From Bacteroidetes bacterium HGW-Bacteroidetes-12 (GTDB lineage Bacteria; Bacteroidota; Bacteroidia; Flavobacteriales_E; Vicingaceae), in contig PHDR01000172.1 in NCBI GenBank assembly GCA_002841035.1, positions 1-6,269 on the forward strand: 6,269 nucleotides of DNA. Direction: 5' to 3'. This document shows, piece by piece, positions 1-5,911 of the stretch. How positions within the stretch are numbered: position 1 is the first letter of the stretch; every line of letters begins with the position of its first letter. The position numbers were made by a program, and so were the translations under genes. The notes under the pieces were generated by a model that saw only the letters and a list, made by a program, of their open reading frames with translations, had not been told where the DNA came from and did no database searches.

Positions 1-1
1 G

Positions 2-862
2 GAAGAACTTCAAGTTTCTTTTAATCAAATTTGCTTCGGTCTATACAAACAGGCTTTCGTTTCACTAAGAAGTGGTTTAGAATTAGGTATGTTATCTGTT
101 TATTTTAACATCAATGATGACGGGCATAACGCAGTTAAAGAATGGCTAAATGCAAAAGACAACAAAGAAGCAAACACACCAAGAGCAGAAACAATTTGGA
201 AAATTTTGCTTTCAAACAACAACATCAAAATTTTTAACGACAAACATAATTTAAGGCAAACATTTGATAATCTTGGTTACTTACATAATTACGTTCATAC
301 AAAAGGTGCTAAACACTCAAATAGAATGGGTGTTTTAAAAAGCAATTTTCAAACTTTTGAATCGAAGCTAATATCAAAGTGGTTAGATTCTTATGCTGAT
401 ATAATTTCATTGGTTAGCACACTTCATCTATTAAAATATCCAATTTCAGTTGTTAAGTTCGACTACCGTAAAAAATTCGGAATAGACATTCCTAGTTTTG
501 GTGGTTTAGAAGAATATAACATTGATAAAATCGCTTCAATTTTACCAGAAAAATATATAGAAGACATTGAAATTCTAGCCAATGAAGACCCTACAACACA
601 AGAGACAATTAAAGAAATAAGTGCATTTCCCGATATGACAGAAGAGCAAGTTGAAGAGCAAGTAATCAATTTAGAAAAAATGTCAATCGAAAATGGTGAA
701 GGTTTTACAAAATGGTTAGAAAATCAAGAGAAATTTCTCAAATCGTTTGGACAAAGTGAATTTGATGAAAAAATGAAAACAAGAATTGAATTGCTTAGAA
801 AATGGGCAACCGAAAACGACTTTTTAGAATCAAAAGCAAAAAGAATGGGATGGGACATATAA
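2..862 (+). CDS. Hypothetical protein, 5'-truncated by window edge
   Basis: The reading frame is open from base 2 to the TAA at 860-862, giving 286 visible residues, so the gene starts before the window. The ATG at 89 is internal: the 29 codons before it are uninterrupted and read as normal protein (ending in QAFVSLRSGLELG). I do not recognise the family with certainty. The visible part begins with a helical stretch containing 'LRSGLEL', then W- and K-rich helices, a 'LGYLHNYVHTKG' segment about 70-75 residues after the ATG at 89, and a long acidic, charged C-terminal half (EEQVEEQ, ENQEKFLKSF) that is probably alpha-helical. No signal peptide, membrane segment or catalytic motif is visible, so it is probably cytoplasmic. 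The 'L..YVHt.G' stretch is reminiscent of uncharacterised helical (HEPN-like or DUF5677-like) proteins, but no Rx4-6H RNase motif is evident. The stop codon directly abuts the repeat-rich element that follows, which suggests this gene belongs to a different unit from the regulator downstream. Confidence 0.8.
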   Translation, partial: EELQVSFNQICFGLYKQAFVSLRSGLELGMLSVYFNINDDGHNAVKEWLNAKDNKEANTPRAETIWKILLSNNNIKIFNDKHNLRQTFDNLGYLHNYVHTKGAKHSNRMGVLKSNFQTFESKLISKWLDSYADIISLVSTLHLLKYPISVVKFDYRKKFGIDIPSFGGLEEYNIDKIASILPEKYIEDIEILANEDPTTQETIKEISAFPDMTEEQVEEQVINLEKMSIENGEGFTKWLENQEKFLKSFGQSEFDEKMKTRIELLRKWATENDFLESKAKRMGWDI

Positions 863-874
863 AACCAACGCTCT

Positions 875-943
875 ACAGCCACACACATTGCCAAGTCGCA
901 CCAGCCAACGCTAAAACCAAAACTTGGCAAAGAGTGGGTCTGT
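875..943. repeat. Imperfect inverted repeat, left hairpin of the intergenic element
   Basis: Bases 875-896 can pair with 922-943 at 18 of 22 positions (mismatches at 879, 881, 885 and 887). The core TTGCCAAGT (888-896) and ACTTGGCAA (922-930) is perfect. The loop is about 25 bases. No T-tract follows on the plus strand, so it is not a canonical intrinsic terminator, although it sits directly after the upstream gene and could still act as a transcript end or mRNA-protecting structure. Confidence 0.65.
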
Positions 944-1010
944 CCAACCGCACGACCAAAACGACCGACAAACCAACGGACGAAAAAGAACACCGAAGCG
1001 ATAACATCAC

Positions 1011-1116
1011 CTATACGCAAGCAGGGGTTTCGTGCTTCGTAGGACAGGAAAGTGCTAAATTTAAAGTTCAGTTCTTCGTAGGAAGTTCAGTGGTAAAAAT
1101 CCCTGCCTGCGTATAG
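1011..1116. repeat. Long inverted repeat, 20-bp arms, right hairpin of the intergenic element
   Basis: The arm at 1011-1030 (begins CTATACGCA) pairs with the arm at 1097-1116 (ends TGCGTATAG) over 20 bases, with one mismatch (A1020 opposite C1107) and one G-T wobble (G1027 opposite T1100). The 66-base apical region contains internal duplications. This is far stronger than chance in AT-rich DNA and is the defining structure of the element. It is too long and its loop too large for a simple terminator. Confidence 0.8.
1035..1091. repeat. Direct repeats within the hairpin loop
   Basis: CTTCGTAGGA occurs at 1035-1044 and again at 1074-1083. AAGTTCAGT occurs at 1064-1072 and again at 1083-1091. 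The second copies are contiguous and share one base. CTTC-GTAG-GAAG (1074-1085) can also fold as a small 4-bp hairpin. The pattern suggests that the apex of the large hairpin grew by local duplication. Confidence 0.65.
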
Positions 1117-1151
1117 CTGAGAACCGTTGTACATCATGCTAAAAGCATCAT

Positions 1152-1730
1152 ATGAACACAGACCTAATTTTAAAAAACATCGCAAAACACATTTCTCTCA
1201 CAGAAGAAGAAAAATTATATTTTCTGTCTTTGTTGAAAGAATTGACATTTAAAAACAAGCAATACATCACTCAAGAAGGAGCTATTTGCAAACACGTAAC
1301 TTTTATAAATACAGGCTGTTGCAGAACTTTTAATATTGACAATAACGGATTTGAGCATATTCTCAATTTTGCTTCTCAAGATTATTGGGTTGGCGATTTA
1401 TACAGTATTATAACAAAAAAACCTGGCGTATTTTTTATTCAAGCAATGGAAAAAACAGAAGTCTTACAAATTGCAAAATCCGATTTAGATAATTTATACC
1501 TTAAAATCCCGAAATTTGAACGGATGTTTCGCATTTTGACAGAAAACGCCTATGTAGATACACAAAATAGAGTGATGGAGGGTTTGGGTTTAACGGCAAG
1601 TGAACGATATGATATTTTTACTAAAAAATATAGTGGGATAATACATTTGTTGCCACAAAAACAAATTGCTCTTTACCTAGGTGTTACACCCGAATTTTTT
1701 AGTCGAATGAAAAAAAAGTCTAACTCTTAA
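1152..1730 (+). CDS. Crp/Fnr-family transcriptional regulator
   Basis: A 192-residue protein, the usual length for Bacteroidota Crp/Fnr regulators. The N-terminal two thirds (about residues 8-120) read as a cyclic-nucleotide-binding-type beta-jellyroll: an 'ITQEGAICKHVTFINTGCCRTF' region resembling the family's 'eG...~.~fi~~G~~R' strand pattern, followed by the 'F..Q..W.GDLYS' and 'F.IQAMEKTEVLQI' segments typical of this branch. The Arg-Ser/Thr phosphate-binding signature of true cAMP receptors is not visible, so the ligand is unknown and may not be cAMP. After a linker helix, the C-terminal 50 residues hold a compact winged-helix HTH with 'QKQIALYLGVTPEFFSRMKK' as the recognition region. 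No cysteine cluster for an Fnr-type iron-sulfur centre is present. The ATG at 1152 is preceded by a small ATGCT/AGCAT hairpin (1136-1148) rather than a Shine-Dalgarno sequence. A palindrome over its stop codon and a promoter for the next gene suggest that it controls the envelope genes downstream and possibly itself. Confidence 0.9.
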   Translation: MNTDLILKNIAKHISLTEEEKLYFLSLLKELTFKNKQYITQEGAICKHVTFINTGCCRTFNIDNNGFEHILNFASQDYWVGDLYSIITKKPGVFFIQAMEKTEVLQIAKSDLDNLYLKIPKFERMFRILTENAYVDTQNRVMEGLGLTASERYDIFTKKYSGIIHLLPQKQIALYLGVTPEFFSRMKKKSNS

Positions 1731-1739
1731 CCTAGGTTA
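1728..1739. promoter_or_regulatory. Perfect 12-bp palindrome, candidate operator of the Crp/Fnr regulator
   Basis: TAACCTAGGTTA is a perfect 12-bp palindrome that begins with the stop codon region of the regulator gene (TAA at 1728-1730). Its centre (1733.5) lies about 42 bases before the transcription start expected from the promoter at 1740-1771. That matches the -41.5 placement used by class II Crp-type activators. The sequence does not resemble the E. coli CRP site, so the assignment rests on symmetry, position and neighbourhood. Confidence 0.5.
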
Positions 1740-1771
1740 TTGGTTGACGGCTTTGTGCTAAACTACCTTTG
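1740..1771 (+). promoter_or_regulatory. Bacteroidota-type promoter for the exported propeller-like gene
   Basis: TACCTTTG at 1764-1771 matches the Bacteroidota -7 consensus TAnnTTTG exactly. TTG triplets at 1740-1742 and 1744-1746 are suitably placed for the -33 element (21 or 17 bases upstream of the -7 box). The predicted start near 1776 leaves a short A-rich leader of about 24 bases before the ATG at 1800. Confidence 0.6.
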
Positions 1772-1799
1772 TGTTTTAATAATCTAAAATTATAAAAAC

Positions 1800-3026
1800 A
1801 TGAAGTTAAAATCTATAGCATTAGCAGGCTTACTGCTTACAACTGGTTTGGCTTTTGCCACTACCCCACAATCTGTTACAGTATTAAAATTTGGCGATGC
1901 CAATACGTTATTTATAGGCGACAGCAAATCGGCTACATTGTATGCTTATACTGTGCCAGTCAGTACAAATCCAGAAGCCCAAAAGGCTTATAATATTCAT
2001 GATTTAAGTATTAAAATTGCAGCTTTTGCAAAGGTAGGTGTAATGGATATAATCGTAAGAGATATGGCATTAAATCCTACTTCAAAAGAAGCCTACATTG
2101 CTTTCGATACCAAAACTAAAACTGGTTATGTGTCGCAAATAATAGTAGTAAATCAGGCAGGGACGATTCGGAAATTTGATTTAGTAAATACAAAACATAC
2201 CGAAACTAAAATCAACGATGCTCCAACCAGCGATTTGAAAATTTGGGACAAAACTTCTTTGCGTTCTTTGACCTTTACTGACATAGATTTTCACAACGGT
2301 AAAGTGTATATCAGCGGAATGTCCAATGCTGAATTTTCTTCTGCTCTTAGAGTGATTGACTTTCCTTTTAACAACAAGGTAAGTACATCTTCCGTTGAAA
2401 TTTTTCACGCAGTACACGGACAAAATGAAACCAGAGCACCTATTCAAACTTTACAATTCATAACTTTAAACAACGAAGATTATATTTTAGCGGCTTACAC
2501 TTGTACGCCTTTGGTATTAATTCCTGTTAAAGAAATTAAATCTGGGGCTCATATTGTAGGTAAAACCATTGCCGAAATGGGCTACGGAAATACACCCGTT
2601 GACATCATCAAATTTCAATCAGAAGGCTTTGATAAAAAACCTTATGAAGGGATTATTCTAGCTAATAGAAATCGAACTGCACAGTTTATAAATATCAATG
2701 ATATTGGTAAAAGTGCAACGGAAGTAGGTGTAAGCTATGTAGGAATGATAGAACATACAGGAACACCTATTACTAATTTACCGATGACAGGTTTATTGCA
2801 AATGGATGACCAAGACGACTTTCATATTGTTGCGATGAGAAGAAATGATGAAACTGGAAGTTTAGAGTTAATCTCATTCCTGAAAAATATGTATTTGCGA
2901 TTAGATGAATTTGTATCAGAATACGACCAGCCTGGCTATAAATACGAAGGGCAACAACTGCAAATGAAAGAGTATCAAAACATGATGATACAAGATTTAG
3001 GAAAAGACAAATTTTTGAAAAAATAA
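1800..3026 (+). CDS. Exported protein of unknown function, probably a beta-propeller
   Basis: A 408-residue protein with a clear type I signal peptide: MKLKS, a hydrophobic core, and predicted cleavage after AFA at residue 20. The mature part is periplasmic or secreted. It shows repeated blade-like strand patterns typical of propeller folds: 'VTVLKFGDANTLFIGDS' (26-42), 'DMALNPTSKEAYIAFDT' (88-104), 'FTDIDFHNGKVYISGMS' (159-175), 'QTLQFITLNNEDYILAAY' (216-233) and 'PVDIIKFQSE..YEGIILANRN' (266-291). The stretch from HAVHG (203-207) through 'ETRAP' to 'AAYTCTPLVLIP' (231-242) looks like the conserved heart of the family and holds the only cysteine (235). The last 40 residues (after 'SFLKNMYLRLDEF') are charged and look helical. 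There is no CxxCH haem motif and no lipobox. The function is unknown to me. It is the first gene after a regulator-linked promoter and lies 64 bp upstream of a channel gene, so a role in the same envelope process is likely but not shown. Confidence 0.85.
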   Translation: MKLKSIALAGLLLTTGLAFATTPQSVTVLKFGDANTLFIGDSKSATLYAYTVPVSTNPEAQKAYNIHDLSIKIAAFAKVGVMDIIVRDMALNPTSKEAYIAFDTKTKTGYVSQIIVVNQAGTIRKFDLVNTKHTETKINDAPTSDLKIWDKTSLRSLTFTDIDFHNGKVYISGMSNAEFSSALRVIDFPFNNKVSTSSVEIFHAVHGQNETRAPIQTLQFITLNNEDYILAAYTCTPLVLIPVKEIKSGAHIVGKTIAEMGYGNTPVDIIKFQSEGFDKKPYEGIILANRNRTAQFININDIGKSATEVGVSYVGMIEHTGTPITNLPMTGLLQMDDQDDFHIVAMRRNDETGSLELISFLKNMYLRLDEFVSEYDQPGYKYEGQQLQMKEYQNMMIQDLGKDKFLKK

Positions 3027-3042
3027 AAAGAGCTATAAATTT

Positions 3043-3073
3043 TGCAGTTGCACATCTCATTTGTGCAACTGCA
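3043..3073. repeat. Perfect 12-bp hairpin between the propeller and channel genes
   Basis: TGCAGTTGCACA (3043-3054) and TGTGCAACTGCA (3062-3073) are perfect complements around a 7-base loop, so a transcript would form a stable stem-loop. The flanks are T-rich before and A-rich after on the plus strand, the reverse of an intrinsic terminator, and the minus strand shows no good T-tract either. It ends 17 bases before the channel's ATG. It could be an mRNA processing or stability element that sets different levels of the two proteins, or a protein-binding site. Confidence 0.75.
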
Positions 3074-3090
3074 TTAAAAAAAAAACTAAA

Positions 3091-3660
3091 ATGAAATCAT
3101 CAAGATTAGAGGCTTTCAGCGATGGCGTTTTAGCCATAATTATTACAATTATGGTATTGGAATTAAAACCGCCCGAAGCAACTAATTTAGAAGGGTTAAT
3201 TTCAATTGTGCCCATTTTTATAAGCTATTTAGTAAGTTTTTTGTATGTAGGTATATATTGGAATAGTCATCATCATCTCTTCCAAATTACAGAATCCGTA
3301 AATGGAAAAATACTTTGGGCAAATTTACATCTGCTATTTTGGCTTTCCTTAATTCCTTTTACAACTTCATGGATAGGAGAAAATCATGTAGAATCTGTGC
3401 CTGTTGCGCTATATGGATTTGTATTTCTGATGAGTGCTATAAGCTTCTTAATATTAAAAACTCAAATCCTTAAAAATCATGAAAAGTCTGCAATAATCCA
3501 TCAAATGGTTGGCTCACACAAAAAAGAATACATGTCTCTTGCTATTTATGTATTTGGGATAGGTTTTGCATTTATCAATACTTCCATAGCGATTATATGC
3601 TTTATGGGTGTAGCATCGGTTTGGTTTTTACCCGACACTAGAATAGAACGAAACACATAA
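3091..3660 (+). CDS. TMEM175-family (DUF1211) potassium channel protein
   Basis: A 189-residue integral inner-membrane protein. The hallmark RxxxFSDG motif is present at residues 5-12 (R5, F9, S10, D11, G12) at the start of the first membrane helix. Further family features are the H-rich 'YWNSHHHLF' (56-64) at the end of helix 2 and 'LWANLHLLFWLSLIPF' (75-90) in helix 3. Six hydrophobic segments fit at about 11-26, 36-57, 74-96, 103-123, 146-162 and 164-181. Single-repeat bacterial TMEM175 proteins of this size assemble as tetramers and conduct K+ through a pore lined by helix 1, without the canonical TVGYG filter, which is also absent here. The ATG at 3091 is preferred over an in-frame TTG at 3061, because the motif normally lies within a few residues of the N-terminus, the TTG falls inside the hairpin, and ATG 3091 follows an A-rich leader typical of Bacteroidota. 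The gene lies 19 bp upstream of the next gene, so co-transcription is likely. Confidence 0.93.
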   Translation: MKSSRLEAFSDGVLAIIITIMVLELKPPEATNLEGLISIVPIFISYLVSFLYVGIYWNSHHHLFQITESVNGKILWANLHLLFWLSLIPFTTSWIGENHVESVPVALYGFVFLMSAISFLILKTQILKNHEKSAIIHQMVGSHKKEYMSLAIYVFGIGFAFINTSIAIICFMGVASVWFLPDTRIERNT

Positions 3661-3679
3661 CTTACAACTCCATTTATAG

Positions 3680-4477
3680 ATGCTGAAAATCAAGTGTTTA
3701 CTTTACTTTACTTTTTTTTTAACGATTACCGTTTTTGCTCAAGAAAGCAAACCTAAAATCATTGAGGTATATCCAACCACCGATTCAATTCCTGTAAACA
3801 TTCTTCGGTTTTATATTCATTTTTCTGCACCAATGCAAGAAATGGATATTTTAAAACATATAAAACTAACTAACCAAGATGGCAAAAACATCACTGGTGT
3901 TTTCTTTGAAAATCAGTATGAATTATGGAACGAAAGCCGCACAGAAGTTACGCTAATTGTAGATCCTGGCAGAGTAAAACTAGGTCTTTTAGCAAACAAT
4001 ACAATGGGTAGAGCTTTTGATGAAGGCAAAAAATATACTTTAATAATTGATAGTCTATTGATGGATTTTAACGACCGAAAATTAAGCGAAAGTTTTACCA
4101 AAACATTTATAGCTGTAAAAGAAGATATGCAACCTCCTGACCCCAAAAGTTGGAAAGTACTCTTACCAAAAGCAAACACAAAAGAAGCCATAGTGATTGA
4201 TTTTAAAGACAAAATAGATCATATTTCTGCCTATACATTAATTAAGATTATAAAAAACGGAACAGAAATTAAAGGCGATATTTTATTGGTAAACGAAGAA
4301 CAAAAATGGGCTTTTAATCCCCATAAAAATTGGGAAAAAGGGAGTTATCAAATTCATATAAATTCTAGTTTAGAAGATATTGCAGCCAATTCTGTAAACC
4401 AAATATTCGACCATAAAACATCGGATTACAACACAAAAAGTAAAGATGATTTTATTTTAAATTTCAATATAAAATGA
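3680..4477 (+). CDS. Exported protein with two Ig-like domains (SbsA/Big_5-like)
   Basis: A 265-residue protein with a signal peptide (MLKIKCLLYF plus hydrophobic core, cleavage after VFA before QES at about residue 20). Domain 1 (about 24-146) begins with 'VYPTTDSIPVN..RFYIHFSAPM', the typical opening of bacterial Ig-like SbsA/Big_5 domains (P.d...vP.n..i.~.Fs.pm). It continues through 'ELWNE' and 'DPGRVKLGLLANNTMG' (95-110) to 'GKKYTLIID' (116-124). A proline-rich linker (DMQPPDPKSW, 149-158) leads to domain 2 (about 159-264). Domain 2 has the same strand logic, including 'AIVIDFKDKID' and the characteristic closing 'SLEDIAANSVNQIFD' (230-244). There is no lipobox cysteine after the signal peptide, so it is probably soluble in the periplasm or secreted. 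Its stop overlaps the porin start by 4 bp, which points to coupled translation and a partner role for the porin. The biochemical role is unknown. Confidence 0.8.
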   Translation: MLKIKCLLYFTFFLTITVFAQESKPKIIEVYPTTDSIPVNILRFYIHFSAPMQEMDILKHIKLTNQDGKNITGVFFENQYELWNESRTEVTLIVDPGRVKLGLLANNTMGRAFDEGKKYTLIIDSLLMDFNDRKLSESFTKTFIAVKEDMQPPDPKSWKVLLPKANTKEAIVIDFKDKIDHISAYTLIKIIKNGTEIKGDILLVNEEQKWAFNPHKNWEKGSYQIHINSSLEDIAANSVNQIFDHKTSDYNTKSKDDFILNFNIK

Positions 4478-5856
4478 TAAAAAACATCCTTCTATATATT
4501 GCAATTTTAGTATTTAATTTCACATCAAAAGCACAGAAATTACCACAAATAAAAGCATTAAGAGCAGAAGAAAATTATAGTATTTTGCTTAAAGATGATA
4601 CGCTTCGCAATATTTCATTTTTCAATCAATTAAAAGCCATACCGTTTAATAAAAGTAAATCTATTTATATGGGTTTTGGAGGCGAATTCAGACCTCGATG
4701 GGAACATACCGACAATAAAAATTGGAGTACAAAAGATGCAGCCGATGAAAATTTTTATTCGCAACGCATCATGCTTCATACCGATTTGCATTTGAGCAAA
4801 TATATTCGATTTTTCGGACAACTGACACATGGTTTGGTGTCTTTAAATGAACCTGTTTATGTACAATCTGATAAATTAGATTTGCACCAATCCTTTGCCG
4901 AATTTACCGTTCCTATAAACGAAAAGACTTTGAAAATAAGAGCAGGACGGCAAGAGTTATTGCTCGGCTCGGGACGTTTGATGGCTTTTAGAGATGGTCC
5001 AAATAGCCGTAGAAGTTTTGATATGGCTCGTATTATGTTTGACGGAAAAGGGTTTAATTCAAATTTATTTTTTGGACGAGAAGTAAAAGTTCCAGATGGT
5101 TTTTTTGATAATAATTCAGCCGATGCTCCTTATACTTGGGGTATGGGATTAACTGCTGATACCAAGAAGTTTTTGGGTAATACAACCGTTTATTATATTG
5201 GTTTTGATGCGAAATCAGTAAAATACAACGATGGAATTAATCCTGAAACACGCCATACTATCGGATTAAGACGCTTTGGGGATATAGGAAAACGATTTAA
5301 ATACAATACTGAACTTAATTATCAATTTGGGAAATTTGGCAATAAAACCATTAGTGCATTTTCTATAGAAGGCGATTGGCATTACAACTTAATCAACACA
5401 AAATTCAAACCCGATTTGGGAATCAAATTAGATTATGTTTCGGGGGACAAAAACCAAGGTGATAACAAGTTAGGAACATTCAATCCCTATTTTAATAACC
5501 CTGCCTATTTTGGATTGATTACTCAAGTAGCAGCGATGAATATGTTTGACATTCACCCTTCAATAAAATTACAATTCACCGAAAAATTAAGTACAACTAT
5601 CGAAGCTGATTTTTATTGGCGAGCCCAATTGAATGATGGCTTGTACAGTGGTTCAAAATCCTTAATTAGAGCATCAAACAACAACCAAAGCCGCTGGATT
5701 GGATGGCAAAGCGGACTGAAATTAGATTATGAAATTAATCGGTATTTAAAATTATCCAGCGAAACGTATTATTTTGTAGCAGGTAATTTTGTAAAAGAAA
5801 CAGGAGATTCTAACAATACTTTTTACAATGGATTAACGATGTGGATTGGGTTTTAA
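4474..5856 (+). CDS. Outer-membrane beta-barrel porin, alginate-export family
   Basis: A 460-residue protein starting at the ATG that overlaps the previous stop (ATGA, 4474-4477). A signal peptide spans about residues 1-20 (cleavage after SKA before QKLP). The body shows alternating amphipathic strands and ends in W-I-G-F with a terminal Phe, the usual C-terminal signature for assembly by the BAM machinery. Motifs of the alginate-export (AlgE-like) family are clear: 'GGEFRPRWEH' (69-78) as the first barrel strand, and 'IRAGRQELLLGSGRL' (155-169) followed by 'RDGPNSRRSFD' (173-183), which carries the Arg/Asp residues expected to face the pore. It lacks any plug or TonB box, so it should be a passive channel. 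Many members of this family in Bacteroidota have nothing to do with alginate, and no alginate synthesis genes are visible here, so the substrate is unknown. The length is in the usual range for the family. Confidence 0.9.
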   Translation: MIKNILLYIAILVFNFTSKAQKLPQIKALRAEENYSILLKDDTLRNISFFNQLKAIPFNKSKSIYMGFGGEFRPRWEHTDNKNWSTKDAADENFYSQRIMLHTDLHLSKYIRFFGQLTHGLVSLNEPVYVQSDKLDLHQSFAEFTVPINEKTLKIRAGRQELLLGSGRLMAFRDGPNSRRSFDMARIMFDGKGFNSNLFFGREVKVPDGFFDNNSADAPYTWGMGLTADTKKFLGNTTVYYIGFDAKSVKYNDGINPETRHTIGLRRFGDIGKRFKYNTELNYQFGKFGNKTISAFSIEGDWHYNLINTKFKPDLGIKLDYVSGDKNQGDNKLGTFNPYFNNPAYFGLITQVAAMNMFDIHPSIKLQFTEKLSTTIEADFYWRAQLNDGLYSGSKSLIRASNNNQSRWIGWQSGLKLDYEINRYLKLSSETYYFVAGNFVKETGDSNNTFYNGLTMWIGF

Positions 5857-5911
5857 AGAAGCACGAACGTACAACATAATATACTCAAACTTCTAAAATA
5901 GAGTTGGTAAA

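Larger units (their letters stand above)
863..1135. mobile_element. Repeat-rich, GC-elevated intergenic element (cassette-like, putative)
   Basis: This stretch starts immediately after the stop codon of the upstream gene and ends 16 bases before the regulator's ATG. It holds no convincing gene. It differs from its surroundings in base composition: 871-1130 is about 48% GC by hand count, against roughly a third or less in typical nearby coding lines. Its left half is also strongly C- and A-rich on the plus strand. It contains two large imperfect inverted repeats (875-943 and 1011-1116) and duplicated motifs. Its outer ends carry CAACG (866-870) and CGTTG (1125-1129), which are complementary and would close the whole element into a cruciform. 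From memory, sequences with a 'GTATAGCTGAGAACCGTTGT'-like end sit between unrelated genes in many Bacteroidota genomes. That is recollection, not a search result. Whether it is an integron-cassette-like site, a miniature mobile element or a structured untranslated region is open. Confidence 0.5.

Noticed and set aside
463..1020. Minus-strand ORFs at 463-669 and 724-1020
   Set aside because: They lie opposite the first gene and the repeat element, show no domain-like sequence, and look like shadows.
1056..1063. TAAATTTA as a -7 promoter box for the regulator
   Set aside because: It misses the final G of TAnnTTTG, has no convincing -33 partner, and lies in the loop of the large hairpin nearly 90 bases before the start.
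802..1116. 104-codon plus-strand ORF overlapping the end of the first gene and running through the repeat element
   Set aside because: It overlaps a better-supported gene in another frame, its second half is inverted-repeat sequence, and the translation is low-complexity T/K/P-rich with no protein-like pattern.
863..1135. CRISPR array or tRNA/rRNA in the intergenic element
   Set aside because: The repeats are inverted or only two-copy with irregular spacing, and no cloverleaf or rRNA sequence is present.
3043..3073. Rho-independent terminator after the propeller gene
   Set aside because: The stem is strong, but an A-run, not a T-run, follows on the plus strand, and the minus strand has no proper T-tract.
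2181..4830. Minus-strand ORFs opposite the propeller, channel, Ig-like and porin genes
   Set aside because: Each lies fully or mostly opposite a gene with clear signal peptide or family motifs, and their translations have no recognisable features.
4474..5856. Calling the porin a true alginate exporter (algE)
   Set aside because: Only family-level motifs match, no alginate biosynthesis genes are visible, and the family is widespread with diverse or unknown substrates.
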